From Hordeum vulgare subsp. vulgare (lineage: Eukaryota > Streptophyta > Magnoliopsida > Poales > Poaceae): DNA of 64,000 nucleotides. The notes below the pieces were generated by a model. The model did no database searches, had not been told where the DNA came from, and worked only from the letters and a program-made list of their open reading frames with translations. The DNA lies in the NCBI RefSeq assembly GCF_904849725.1, contig NC_058524.1, forward strand, positions 510,182,263 to 510,246,262. The letters are read 5' to 3'. Of the stretch, positions 1-11,496 are shown piece by piece (the stretch's first letter is position 1; every line of letters begins with the position of its first letter). The position numbers and the translations under genes are program-made.

Positions 1-151
1 GTGCCGGGTCTATTCACATATATATTTAAAAACACTACTATTTCCATGCTGTCATTATTTACTTTTTATTTCTTTTCTGCTTTATATTTATCAAACTATC
101 ATCTTCACTACTCATTTTCTTGCAAGTAACGAGTTCAAGAGGATTGACCAC
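1..151 (-). mobile_element. Left piece of the oldest element (A), interrupted by element B
   Basis: No ORF of note. This AT-rich stretch continues in sense at 27526, because the last five bases (ACCAC, 147-151) are repeated at 27526-27530 on the far side of element B. It therefore belongs to the same sequence as 27531-30945, which I read as the internal part of a decayed Athila-like element on the minus strand. The continuity is seen directly; the family and orientation are inferred from the primer-binding site and LTR further right. Confidence 0.5.
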
Positions 152-1670
152 TGATACGTCCATTTTGCATCATGCTTTCATGTTGATATTTATCACTTTT
201 TGGGTTGTTATTACACTTCACGGTACAATACTTATGCCTTTTCTCTCTTATTTTGCAAGGTTTACATGAAGAGGGAGAATGCCGGCAGCTGGAATTCTGG
301 CCTGAAAAAGGAGCAAGTTTGAGATACCGATTCTGCGCAACTCCAAAAGCCGTGAAAATCAACGTGGATTTTTTTTGGGATTTATAAAAAATACTGGGCC
401 GAAGAAGTGCCAGAGGGGCGCTAGCAGGAGGCCACAATCCTGCTAGTCGCGGGCCCGCCTGGCCGCGCCTATGGGGCTTGTGAGCTCCCTGCTGGCCCAC
501 TGGCTCCCCCTTTTCCTACAAGAAGGGTTTCGGTGTGGAAAAAATCAGGAGGAGGCTTTTCGGAGGATTCGCCGCCGCCACGAGGCGGAACTTGAGCAGA
601 ACCAATCTAGAGCTCCGGCAGGACGATCCTGCCTGGGAAACTTCCCTCTCCGAGGGGGAAATCATCACCATCGTCATCACCAACACTCCTCTCATTGGAG
701 GGGACTCATCACCATCAACATCTTCATCAGCGCCATCTCATCTCCAAACCCTAGTTCATCTCTTGTAACCAATCTCCGTCTCGCGACTCCGGTTGGTACT
801 TGTAAGGTTGCTAGTAGTGTTAATTACTCTTTGTAGTTGATGCTAGTTGGATTACTTGGTGGAAGATTATATGTTCAGATCTTTCATGCTACTCATTACC
901 TCCCTAGTGAGGAATATGATTATGCTTTGTGAGTAGTTACTTTTGTTCCTGAGGACATGGGATAAGTCATGCTACAAGTAGTCATGTGAATTTGGTATTC
1001 GTTCGATATTTTGATGTGTTGTATGTTGTTTTTCCTCTAGCGGTGTTATGTGAACGTCGACTACATAATACTTCACCATTATTTGGGCCTAGAGGAAGGC
1101 ATTGGGAAGTAGTAAGTAGATGATGGGTTGCTAGAGTGACAGAAGCTTAAACCCTAGTTTTGTGTTGCTTCGAAGGGGCTGATTTGGATCCACTAGTTTA
1201 GTGCTATGGTTAGACTTTGTCTTAATTCTTCTTTCGTAGTTGCAGATGCTTGCGAGAGGGGTTAATCATAAGTGGGATGCTTGTCCAAGTAAGGGCAGTA
1301 CCCAAGCGCCGGTCCACCCACATATCAAACTATCAAAGTAGCGAACGCGAATCATATGAACATGATGAAAACTAGCTTGACAGAAATTCCCATGTGTCCT
1401 CGGGAGCGTTTTTCCTCCTATAAGACTTTGTCCAGGCTTGTCCCTTGCTACAAAAGGGATTGTGCCACTTTGCTGCACCGTTGTTACTTTTGTTACTGGC
1501 TACTTGCTACGAATCATCTCACCACACAACTACTTGTTACCGATAATTTCAGTGCTTGCAGATATTACCTTGCTGAAGACCACTTGTCAGATCCTTCTGC
1601 TCCTCATTGGGTTCGACACTCTTACTTATTGAAAGGACTACGATAGATCCCCTATACTTGTGGGTCATCA
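152..1670 (+). repeat. 5' LTR of Gypsy element B
   Basis: It matches 26059-27525 along its whole length, starts with TG and ends with CA. A TATA-like run (TATAAAAAA, 383-391) could serve as the promoter. It is 52 bp longer than the 3' copy, mainly because the 3' LTR lacks a block equivalent to roughly 554-610, which includes a CCGCCGCCAC stretch. The small ORFs here, such as 471-836, occur in LTR sequence and are unlikely to be genes. Confidence 0.93.
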
Positions 1671-1682
1671 AGACTCTTTTCT

Positions 1683-1700
1683 AGAGCCGTTCCCGGGGAG
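1683..1700 (+). other. Primer-binding site of element B, degenerate
   Basis: Twelve bases after the 5' LTR lies AGAGCCGTTCCCGGGGAG. This is a mutated form of the TGGCGCCGTTGCCGGGGA site (tRNA-Asp type) that Athila and Tat elements commonly use to prime minus-strand DNA synthesis. Position and similarity support the call; the mismatches suggest loss of function. Confidence 0.7.
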
Positions 1701-1776
1701 TGAAGCGCCTTTGGTAAGTGGAATTTGGTAAGGAAACATTTATATAGTGTGCTGAAATTTGTTGTCACTTGCCACT

Positions 1777-2725
1777 ATGGAAACTAATCCTTTGAGGGGC
1801 TTGTTCGGGGTATCTTCACCTCGAACGGAAGCACAAAGAGTTGCTCCTCAACCTGCTGCACCTACTGAAAATATTTGCTATGAATTTCCTTCGGGTATGC
1901 TTGAGAAACTGCTGGCTAATCCTTTTACAGGAGATGGAACATGACATCGCGACTTGCATCTAATCTATGTAGAAGAATTTTGTGGTCATTTAAGCTTGTA
2001 GGTTTGCCCAAGGATGAGGTCAATAAGAAGGTCTTTCCCTTATCTTTGAGGGATAAGGCATTGGCATGGTATAGGCTATGTGATGATACTGGATCATGGA
2101 ACTACAATCGGTTGAAATTGGAATTTCATCGAAAGTTTTATCCTATGCATCTAGTACATCGTGATCGGAATTATATTTATAATTTTTGGCCTCGTGACAG
2201 AGAAAGCATCTCTCAATCTTGAGGGAGGCTTAAATCAATGTTATATTCATGCCCCAACCATGAGCTCTCGAGAGAAATTGTCATTCAGAACTTCTATGCT
2301 CGGCTTTCTCATGATGATCGCACCATGCTTGACACTTCTTGTACTCGTTCTTTTATGAAGAGAGATATTGACATCAAATGAAATTTATTGGAAAGAATTA
2401 TACGCAACTCTGAAGATTGGGAGCTTGATGAAGGTAAGGATTCAGGTATGAATTTCAAGTTTGATTGCGTTAAATCCTTTGTTGAAACAGATACTTTTTG
2501 TGATTTTAGCGCTAAGTATGGACTTGACTCTGAGATAGTAGCTTCACTGTGTGAATCATTAGCTGCTCATATTGATCTCCCCAAAGAGAAGTGGTTTAAC
2601 TATCATCCTCCCTTAGAAGTCAATGTAGTTAAACCCAATCCAGTTGAAGAGAAAGTCATTGCCTATAATGACCGTATTGTTTCCAGTGCTTACATTGAGA
2701 AACCACCTTTCCCTGTTAGGATAAC
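1777..2725 (+). pseudogene. gag: gag gene of element B, 5' part, broken by the CACTA insertion
   Basis: Gag forms the particle in which the element's RNA is reverse transcribed. The likely start is the ATG at 1777 (METNPLRG), just after the primer site. The reading frame shifts near 1941, and a Retrotrans_gag-like core follows (LVGLPKDEVNKKVF..., ALAWYRL, about 2000-2220). The frame shifts again near 2220 and continues through LLERIIRNSEDWEL to the insertion point at 2725. The coding sequence resumes on the far side of the CACTA element at 19889. At least two frameshifts and the insertion make this a pseudogene. The family call is from the visible core motif and the position; the lineage is an inference. 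Confidence 0.82.
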
Positions 2726-2739
2726 ACTAGTGGAATTCA
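2726..2739 (+). repeat. Left terminal inverted repeat of the CACTA element
   Basis: CACTAGTGGAATTC pairs with the inverted right end at 12 of 14 positions. The sequence then diverges into subterminal motifs. TAA flanks it on the outside. Confidence 0.9.
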
Positions 2740-2744
2740 GTTAT

Positions 2745-3012
2745 TTACCGTTTGGCACATCTTTGCCGTCAGCCAGCAGATGGCAAAGAACCTCTACGCC
2801 ATCAGCTTTGAGAAAACAGACAGTAAAGATATGGCTAATGGCAAAAAACCCATTTGCCATCAGCCACCTCTTTGTCGTCTGTCAACCGATGGCACAGGTA
2901 GTGAAGGCACACGGCAAACCTATTCTCCTCTCGCCCCACCGCACCCCTTTGCCGTCTGCCTAACTACCTTTGCCGTCCGCGGCAGACCGCAAAGGGGATG
3001 GACCCCTAACGG
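2745..3012 (+). repeat. Left subterminal repeat region of the CACTA element
   Basis: Copies of TTTGCCGTC and its inverse GACGGCAAA or degraded forms (TGGCAAA, GGCAAAC) recur in both orientations, for example near 2761, 2871, 2945 and 2970. Subterminal motifs of this kind are the binding sites of the DNA-binding transposase in En/Spm elements. That these particular copies are bound is inference. The similar motif set at 19265-19860 supports the assignment. Confidence 0.8.
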
Positions 3013-3356
3013 TCGTCCTGCGCAGCCTCTCCCTCACTCTCTCTCCCACTATCTCTCCCTTCTCTCTCCACCGCAACCCCCATCCCACCGCAGCGCCGCC
3101 GCCGCCACCCCACCCGAGCGCCGCCGCCCCAACCCAGCGCCGCCACCCCACCCGAGCGCCACCGGCACCCACCCCGCCCCGGCCCGCCCCAGCGCCGTCG
3201 GCACCCACCCCGCCCCGGCCCACCCCAAGACGGCCGCCTCACCGCCGGCACCCACCCTGCCTCGGCCCACCCCAGCACGGCCGTCGTGCCCCCATCGCCA
3301 CCAGTGCCCCTGCCTCCCCCCGGCCGGTGCCACTACCGCCCCACCGCCCCCGCCGG
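3013..3356 (+). other. GC-rich leader with a splice-donor-like end
   Basis: This block is rich in CCGCC and CACCC and has open frames on both strands that reflect composition (Pro/Ala/Gly-rich) more than selection. It ends at GCCGGTGAGTACC, a good splice donor at about 3357, followed at once by T-rich intron-like DNA. A 5' leader exon joined to an acceptor before the transposase start (CCCATAG near 5103) would fit plant CACTA genes. This is inference; no transcript can be seen. Confidence 0.4.
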
Positions 3357-3515
3357 TGAGTACCACCGTCGGTCGCCCCTTTTTTCTATTTTTTATGTTT
3401 TTTGTTTTGGTTAATTTGGTTAGTTTATAATTAGGTTAGTTTTCTTTTTCATTAGGTTAGTTTATTATTTTATTAAGTTAGTTTATTAGGTCAATTAGGT
3501 TAGTTAGGTAGGTTA

Positions 3516-3870
3516 GAAGAATAAAGAAGAAAAAAGAAGGGAAAAATGAAAAAGAAAAAAGGAGAAGAAGAAAAGAATTAAAAGAAGAAGAGGGAAAAGA
3601 TGAAGGAAAAGAAGAAGAAGAAGAAGAAGAACAAGAAGAGGTGGAGGAGGAGGAGGAGGAGAAAGAAGAAGAAGAAGAAAGAGGAGAGAGTAGAAGAAGA
3701 AAGAAGAGGAAAAAGGAAAAGAAGGAAGAGAAAGAAAAAGAAGAAGAAGAAGAAGAAGAAGAAGAAGAAGAAGAATAAGAAGAAGAGGAAAAAGGAAAAG
3801 AAGGAAGAAGAAGAAGAAGAAGAGAAGAAGAGAAGAAGAGAAGAGAAGAAGAGAAGAAGAGAAGAAGACA
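3516..3870 (+). repeat. Long AG-rich purine tract
   Basis: About 350 bases are almost entirely A and G (GAA, GAAG and GGA repeats) with no matching pyrimidine arm next to it, unlike the foldbacks at 12-18.5 kb. Such tracts can form triplexes or arise by slippage. The Lys/Glu-rich plus-strand ORF and Ser/Phe-rich minus-strand ORFs here are compositional. Confidence 0.85.
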
Positions 3871-3875
3871 TAATT

Positions 3876-4350
3876 GCCCCCGACCCTCTACCCCCGACCC
3901 CCGATGCCACCAACCCCCGACCCTCGACCCCCGACCCCCGACGCCACCGACACCCGACTCCCGACCCCCGATGCCCGACACCACTAACCCCCGACCCCCG
4001 ACTCCCAACGCCCGACACCACTGACCCCCGACCCCCGAACCCCGACCCCCGACTCCCGACGCCCGACACCACTCACCCCCGACCCCCGATGCCACTGACC
4101 CTCAACCTCCGAACCACGACCCCTAACCCCCTACCCCGACCCCCAACGCCACTAACCCCCAACCCCACGCCCCCGACACCTCTTTGGCCTCTTGTTGATC
4201 GAAAAGACCCCAACCCCCAACGCTAGTGACACTCGACCCCCGACGACAGCGACCCCCGACCATCGACGCATTTAACCCGACTCCCGACCACCGACACCCG
4301 ATACCACCGACCCTCGACGCCACTAAGCCCCGACCCCCGACACCTCTTCT
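3876..4350 (+). repeat. C-rich tandem repeat, CCCCCGAC type
   Basis: More than twenty degenerate copies of a seven- to eight-base unit (CCCCGAC or CCCCCGA) are mixed with GCCACTAAC and ACACC spacers. The minus strand therefore has closely spaced runs of four to five G, which makes it a candidate G-quadruplex region, and the plus strand a candidate i-motif. It lies in the presumed first intron of the transposase gene. The purine tract directly before it makes an abrupt change of strand composition at about 3870. Confidence 0.85.
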
Positions 4351-4692
4351 ACTTACTGTTGAACAAGAAGGTGCTTTTCGGCCTTCTAGAGGCCCACGGG
4401 GGCATAGTTTTGTAAATTATGAGTTAGGTCACAAATTTTCCGGTTATGTTAATTATAAAAACATCATATTTGTGTTGATCATGTAAATTTCAATGTGCAG
4501 TTGTTCAACGACCTCCACGTGCGTTGGACGAGCTCCACCCCTGCGTTTGTTGGTGACCACAAATGACTTCTCCTCCTAACCCCTTAATTTGCTCTGTCCC
4601 GGTCTTCGTGCCGATGAAACTTGCTAGCTATAGGTTTCTTCAATCATGAGTATGCGTGACCAGTATGCGTCTCCCGTTAGAAAGGGCGACAT

Positions 4693-4724
4693 TTATAAAT
4701 ATGCATTTCTTTGCATATTTATAA
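4693..4724. repeat. 13 bp perfect inverted repeat with a 6-base loop
   Basis: TTATAAATATGCA (4693-4705) is the exact complement of TGCATATTTATAA (4712-4724), with loop TTTCTT. GC-rich bases on both sides (GGGCG and CCGCC) could extend the stem with a bulge. It lies 40 bases before the much larger hairpin at 4765-4980. Confidence 0.8.
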
Positions 4725-4764
4725 CCGCCATCCTTTCGAATTGTCCAACATTATCCATGGACAG

Positions 4765-4980
4765 CCCGAGTATGTGTAGATTGGGTTCGTTTTCCCGTAT
4801 GCTATTCTCTGGATCCGATGCAGAATTTCGTCAGTGCCTCCCTGTTGTTCTTCGGGTACACATCCTCTCTACTAATTGCCGAGACGTGTATCAGGAGAAC
4901 AGCGGGGAGGTGCTGCCGAAATTCTGCGTCGCATCTAGAGCAGAGCATGGGAAAACGAACCCAATCTACACATACTCGGG
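4765..4980 (+). ncRNA. 216-nt hairpin inside the CACTA element, candidate small-RNA source
   Basis: The outer 32 bases (4765-4796, starting CCCGAGTATGTG) are perfectly complementary to 4949-4980 (ending CACATACTCGGG). The inner arms still pair well: GATGCAGAATTTCG on the left against CGAAATTCTGCGTCGC on the right, and further towards a loop near 4870. The arms are about 100 nt each. It sits between the C-rich repeat and the transposase start. Long foldbacks in transposons can be cut into small RNAs, and rice miR820 is a known case of a CACTA-borne miRNA that targets the DNA methyltransferase DRM2. The sequence here does not resemble miR820 as I know it, and expression is unproven. Confidence 0.6.
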
Positions 4981-5116
4981 TGGGATTAGGACCTATCTTT
5001 ACCTATTAGCGTGTAGGTTGCATGGACGTAATAAAACTGACAAACTTGATTAGCGTATGAATATAGATGATGAATTATATATTTATTTCTTGTGCACCCA
5101 TAGGTAGCTAGGCAAC

Positions 5117-8100
5117 ATGAGTGATCGTGCTTGGATGTACCCTGGTCACCCTAGTCAGAAAGACATGCCCCATGAATGGTTAACAAAAACCAGGGGGTTT
5201 GTGAGAGCCGCATTTGCAAATGGCCAGGAATAAACATGGTGCCCCTGTCCCAACTGCGACAACTAGAAAAAGCAGACAGAGTTTGAAATGGGTAAACACC
5301 TGCAGAAGTGGGGTTTTACGCCTAGTTATATGGTGTGGACTTTTCATGGTGAGTCTGACCAACATGCCAGAGCTGAGGTGATTCGTCGTGGCACCGACCA
5401 GCATGGTACCGGGATTGAAGACATGGTGCAAGACTTTGATGATGCTCGGGATTCAGACGATGAGATGGAGGAATCTCCAAAGGCCCTTTATGAAATGTTG
5501 GAGTCTTCAAAACGTCCTCTCCACGACTAGACTGAGCTTTGTCACCTGGATGCCATCGCGCAAGTAATGGCTCTGAAGGCTCAATTCAACCTAGGCACAG
5601 AATGCTACGACGCGATGATGATGATATTTGGACGCTTTCTACGCAAAGGCCATGTACTGCCTGCAAACCTGTACCAGTCAGAGAAAATCCTCCGTGTACT
5701 TAAGATGCCCTATGAGAAGATACATGCTTGTGAGAATGAATGTGCCTTATTTAGGCTTGAGTATGCAGCCTTGAACCATTGCCCCATTTGCAATTCTTCC
5801 AGGTATATTTTGGTAGACAACGGTACAGGTGAGAAGAATCAGACCAAAATCCCCATTAGTTTTCTTCGGTATCTGCCAATCGTACAAACACTTCAACATC
5901 TTTTCATGGTCGAAGAGACGGCCAGACAGATGATATGGCACAAATTGGGCAAAAGAACCGAACTAGATTCTGATGGGAACAAGATGCTGGTACACACTTC
6001 AGATGGTTTTGCGTGGAGGCACTTCGATGCATTACATAAGGATAAATCGGAAGATCCAAGGCATCCTAGAGATGCCATCAGCACGGATGGGTTCAATGTG
6101 TATGGTATGACGGCATCACAATACAGTTGTTGGCCTGTATTTGTCATTCCACTAAATTTGCCACCCGGAGAGATTATGAAAAGAAAGAACATTTTCCTGA
6201 CGTTGATAATTCCAGGGCCCAGCTATCCGGGGAAGAATATGAATGTGCACATGCAGCCGCTTAAGGATGAGTTGCAAGAAGCCTGGGATAATGGGATCAA
6301 GACCTACGATGCGGCTACCAAAACAAATTTCAAAATGCATGTGTGGTACATGTACTCGACGCATGATTATCCGGCGTTTGCGCTATTCGTTGGCTGGTGT
6401 GTGCATGGAAGGTTACCGTGCACCACATGCAAGGCAGCTCTTCAGTTCCGTTGGCTACAGGCTGGTCGCAAGTATTCTTGCTTCGACATGCATAGACAAT
6501 TCCTGGATCCTGACCATAAGTTTAGAAAAGACAAGAGGAATTTCATCAAAGGTATAGTTGTTCAAAACACTGTACCAGCTGCATTGACAGGCCAACAGAC
6601 CCTTGATCAGTTAAACGCTCTCGAGCCCGATCCTTTGCATCCAGGATACTTCAAAGGGTATAATACGGAACATGCCTGGACTCACAAGTCATGCTTATGG
6701 GATCTGCCTTACTTCAAAGACCTCCTTTGCCCACACAACATTGAGGCGATGCACACTAAAAACAATATTGTGGAGGCCATTTTTGTTACATTGTTTGGCA
6801 CAGAGGGGAAGTCAAAAGATAATCCTAAGGCTAGAATCGACCTGGAGGCTCTATGTGATAGACCATTGCAAAACTTGCGACAACGGAAAGGAAAGCAAAG
6901 CATAGCGAAGCCAAAGGCATGGTTCAATCTTGAAAGGCCAACTATGAGGGAAATGCTATTGTGGGTGAAAATGTAGTTGATGTTCCTCGATGGGTATGCT
7001 GCGAATCTAAAGAGGGGAGCGAGTCTTGAGAAATTGAAAATATTTGGTCTCAAGAGTCATGATTGGCACATATGGATTGAGCGGGTAATCTCGGTGATGT
7101 TGCGTGGCTTTATCCCTGACGATGAGTGGCTAGTACTGGCAGAGCTGAGCTATTTCTTCCGTTCTCTTTGTGCGAAAGAACTATCGCCTGGCGTGCTAGA
7201 TGAAATGGAAGAGTTGGCGGCGGAGTTGATCTGCAAATTAGAAAAGATCTTTCCATCGGGCTTCTTTAATCCAATGCAACATTTGATTTTGCATCTCCCG
7301 ATCGAGGCAAGAATGGGGGGGCCCGTTCAAAATCGATGGTGCTACTCAACTGAGAGGATGAAGAAGACGCTTCGAGCTAAGTGTAAAAATAAACGTAGAA
7401 TTGAAGCATCGATGGCCGAGGCATTCGTTACTGAGGAGGCGGCAAACTTCATGACAGCACACTACGAAGCCAAAAATCATCATTTGCATAACCCGAAGCT
7501 TCGGTACAATGATGACGATCCAAAAAAAGTTCGATCCAACCTCAGCCTATTCAAAGGTAAGCTCGCACCATCCGGTGCTTCGAAAGGGAAATCGTTGGAT
7601 GTCGAAGAATGGCGGGCCATTTCATTGTATATATTCACCAACCTAACAGAAGTGCGGCCGTACATCGAGTAAGTTCTCGGTAAATTATTGTTCCGCAACT
7701 TCTAATTGCTTTGAACTACTCTTATTCCCGGATATTTGCTATAGTCGATACATCGCCGAATTCTCGGATGGAGCGGTCATCGAAAAGGATTCCGTCGAAG
7801 AGTATGAGCTTCTCGCAAAGCACGGAGGCGACTATCCCGGTTTCATCTCTTGGTTCAAACAAAGGGTAAATAATTACCATTAAGGGCCCATTTGATTTCT
7901 TGGTCTAATTTGCGGCTAATGCATCCATTCTTTCGTATTAAACTTGTAGGCTGATGCAGAGTCTATGGACGCCGAGTTGAGACAAGTCGCTAATGGTTTT
8001 GACTATAAGGTCTGTTAATTTGACAAATACAACATCAACGGGTATCACTTTCGTACCTTTGGCAAAGAGCTATCTATGCCCGACCTAAAGACTACAAATT

Positions 8101-8760
8101 GTTCTGTCTCTGCTATCGGCGAAGGAGGCACCGAGTATTATGGAAGAGTTGCAGCAATTTATGAACTTCTATTCTATGGTGAAAACCCACCGACCGTCGT
8201 AGTCTTCAAATGTTATTGGTTTGAGCCAAGGGAGACTAGAAGGACTCATGAACATATAGGACTAGTCGAAATCAACCAAAACACCCACTTAGATGTTCCC
8301 GATGTCTATATTTCGGCTCAATAGGCGACACAAGTTTTCTATCTATCATGGGCCTGCCAAACTGATCCAAATCTCAAAGTTTGGGATGTCGTTTATTAAG
8401 TGCCACTACATTTTAGCCACCTACCCTGAATGAAGAGGATTACGAACCTCACATTAACCCAGACACATATGAAGGAGAATTCTTCCAAGAAACACGTATG
8501 TCCAAGAAACGTTTCAAGAACCGCTCTACTTCACCCCAGAATATTGAAGTAGACAGCGACGGTGAATCCATCTTAACCCCTGAGCCCGAACAGGAAGAGC
8601 TGGAAGAAGAAGAGGTTACTGCTGCGGATGACCACTTCTTGACCGATTACATAATTGTGGCCTTCCACATGTTCTTCCTGATAGTGATGATGATGATGCA
8701 TTTATTGATGATACTGATGACATGATGCATTTATTGACCCTGAAGCATATATACACGGGA
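5117..8760 (+). pseudogene. TNP2-type (TNPD-like) CACTA transposase, broken by stops
   Basis: This is the DNA-cutting transposase of the element. The start ATG at 5117 begins an N-terminal transposase-associated domain (MSDRAWMYPGH, with Cys pairs near 5240). The Transposase_21/TNP2 core follows (DGFNVYGMTASQYSCWPVFV, HVWYMYSTHDYPA, CVHGRLPCTTCKAAL, about 5990-6580), then a DUF4218-like region (6980-7668), a DUF4216-like region (NINGYHFRTFGKEL, from about 8030) and an acidic tail (8415-8760). Likely introns are 7669-7744 and 7866-7949, both GT...AG, which keep the frame. In-frame stops are TAA 5231, TAG 5264, TAG 5528, TAG 6974, TAA 8016, TAG 8322 and a TAA near 8398. The Pfam names are from recognition, not a search. 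Confidence 0.88.
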
Positions 8761-8959
8761 ACGATTGTTATTAGTTCATGTCAGGTATTCAACTATTATA
8801 CTATATATAAATTTTGAGTTCATGTTAGGTATTCAATTTTTATTAGTCACGTTGGTATTTATGATGATGATACACTTAAATTATATAAATTTTATTACTC
8901 ATGTTCGTATTTATGTTGTACTAATTTCATTTACTCTTTGTCATGACATGTGTTGAAAG

Positions 8960-11496
8960 ATGGTGGGAAAGGGTCGAAAGCACTCCGCGGCTCCTTCTTC
9001 GTCGGCGGGTGATGGGATGGGTACTTCCATTCCTGCCTCGCCTCTTCGGAGAGTGCCCCCCGTGAGAGGAGGTCGACCCCCCGCGAAGCCGAGAGGTACT
9101 AAAGGTACACGTTGTTTTCATGTTGGTATTTATGTTATACTCATGTTGTATGCATATTGGTATTTATATACATTTTATTACTCATGTGTGTATTTATGTT
9201 GTACTAAAGGTACACGTGGCCGCGGGAGAGGTAGGGTGGTGGCTGCCACACCTTCTGAGGTGGAGGCTACACGGTCTCCGCCACCACCCCAAGCTGATTC
9301 ACCTGAGCACATGACTTCTAGGGTGGATTCGTTTGAGGTGAAGGCTACACGCTCTCCAGTTCATGAGCCTCGGGTCGACGAGCCTCGGGTCGACGAGCCT
9401 TCGACCCACGAGACTCATGTCCCAGAGGCTTTGTTCTAGGTGACTCTCGAGCAAAGCAGGGATGAGGGTACGTCCCTAGAGACCCAGTGGGATACCTGGG
9501 CTGAGCAAGTGGCCATGCTGACAGCGACGAGGAGCTGGGCGAAGGGGCTACCATCTACCAGGCTGGTAGTTCGGGGCTCCCGCTCATGCCGGCGACCCCC
9601 GAGCAGAGGTGGTCGATTAGGCCAAATGGGGACAAGTAAGTTAATTTACTCTTATTTAACCTTTTGCCTTCACATTTTCTCAAATATCTACTGTTTTGGC
9701 TTTAATTTGTCATACCGTAGGGGTTGGATTGTTGCCAAGGGTGTCCACAAGCCCAACATCGTCCTTGGTGTGCTTTGCCGTAAAAACTTCCCAGGGTTTG
9801 TTACGTTGCCCGGTCGGGAGCGAGAGGTAGGAATGACCTGGGAGCACTACTTGGGTGCCCCGGCTCCACCGGAGGTGGAGATCGACGGTGTTTTGTGCCA
9901 CACGAGGGCCGACATGGTGATCCGACAATTCTGGGTAATTTCTCCTTCACACAATTATAAATCAACCATAGCTAGTTATTGTACTAATCGGTGTTGTCTC
10001 TTTTGCGGACCTACTACAGGTGTGAGTAGGGATACGAGGAGGACGCGGCAATGGTTATCGAAACCGAATGTCGCCGCCTACTTCAAAACTTTCGGCACGA
10101 GGCTCGGGTGCAGGCTGTTTGAGACTACTATGCCACGCGGCGTATTAGGAAGGACAAGGCAAAGTGTCGTGATTCTAAGATGGAGAAGGAGCATTACATG
10201 AAGGTAATTACATATTATTAAGGCTTTGTAGTTAGTTTCCTTGATTTGGTTCTTACGCGCTCAAATTTCTCTTTATTAACTTAGGTGCCCCCGAGATGGT
10301 GTGTGGATAAGATGGATTGTTGGGAGGCCTTGGTGGATCAGTGGTGCTCCGAAACGTGGGAGGCCATCCACAACAACGCCAAGGAGAGGCGTGGCAAAAT
10401 GGTTGGTGTGCCACACCATCAAGGGCGCGTCAACTTAATCCAATTTGTCGAGAACTGGGTATGTGGTTTGGTTCATGCCTCATGCAATTCATACTTAATG
10501 CTATCTTGAGCCCTTTACTAATACAATTTTCCTCTCTCTCTCTCTTTTAGGCGCGTCACAATAAGACGGAGGTGCCACAGATGTATGACCTGTATGCGAT
10601 GGCCCATACTGCCTCATACAAGAAGGTCAAGGCATTCTTTGAGTCTGACCTCGAGCATCCAGAAAAATTCACCAACATCTCCTCCCACCACAAGCTCGTG
10701 AAGTATAGAGATCACGGGAAGGCCAGGAAAGGGGAGGAGTTTAACCCGAGTGAGGGGCCTATTGATCCAGAGCTGGTGATGATAGCTGGCAACGGGAGGC
10801 CCCATGGCTCGATCGCCATTGGAGACGGACTTATATGTTGTCCTAGGACTCTCCGGCAGATAAAGGCACGCCAAACGAGCTCCTGTCCGGAGATAACACC
10901 TCGTCCACGTCCAGTCGAGCTCGCCATCGAGGTTAGTTTAATGGACTCAACTATCTTTCCACATTATATTGTGCGTTGGAACCAATATGATTACAATGCT
11001 AACAATGAGTTGTGTTGCAGGATGCTATTCTGAAAGAGAGAGAGGCAATGCAGGCGGCTATGGCGGAGAAGGATAAGGAGATGAGGGAGCTGGAGGAGAG
11101 GACGACTTCATTGGTGGAGGCGGAGAGGGCACGGAATGATGCGTCTAACAGGGCCATATACGAGCTCTTCATGGTAAGTTTCTTCTTCATATTATTTCAA
11201 ATCTTGCATTTTAATGTACGTTTCATTAATAAATAAAAAGTTTGACTTGTCGAAACCAAATGTACAGTCTATGTGCGAGAAGACCGTCCAAGTCCCTCCG
11301 CCGATGCCAGTCATTAACATGGCGGGGACAGTGAGTTTTGTTTCAGTGCAGTGATCTTAAGAGTGTCCTCATGCTAACGACACATTGCAAACGATGTTTG
11401 ATGCAGAATATCTCCCGAAACGCATCGCACGACCCTTCTACAGTGGAGCCCTCTCCAACTGAAACAAGCCAGAGCCACCGTGCTTCACCGCCGTGA
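8960..11496 (+). pseudogene. Second CACTA transposase gene (Ptta/En/Spm, Transposase_24 type), broken
   Basis: In CACTA elements the partner protein binds the subterminal repeats. The start is probably the ATG at 8960 (MVGKGRKH). A Pro/Arg-rich head is followed by the conserved core: GWIVAKGVHKPNIVLGVLCR, then FPGFVTLPGRER and WEHYLGAPAPP (9720-9930), PPRWCVDKMDCWEALVDQW (10288-), NKTEVPQMYDLYAMAHT (10560-) and a helical Glu-rich tail (11020-11170). I read about eight exons with GT...AG borders (for example a donor near 9634, acceptors near 9720, 10548 and 11020). Stops in the core frame (TAG and TGA in the exon at 10020-10203) and frame changes show decay. The frame ends at TGA 11494-11496, just before a donor (GTATGTT) that opens the long intron. 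Confidence 0.8.

Noticed and set aside
471..836. 121-codon ORF near the start of the window
   Set aside because: It lies entirely inside the 5' LTR of element B and its counterpart in the 3' LTR is disrupted by a deletion.
2780..3430. 216-codon Pro/His/Ala-rich ORF near the left end of the CACTA element
   Set aside because: Composition-driven in CCGCC repeats, with competing open frames on the other strand; no homologous domain. At most part of a leader exon.
3478..4226. Long Ser/Phe-rich and Lys/Glu-rich ORFs on both strands
   Set aside because: They follow the purine tract and the C-rich repeat; overlapping open frames on both strands reflect low-complexity sequence without stops.
4646..5053. 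135-codon ORF before the transposase
   Set aside because: It spans both arms of the hairpin; the frame is a by-product of the inverted repeat and has no family resemblance.
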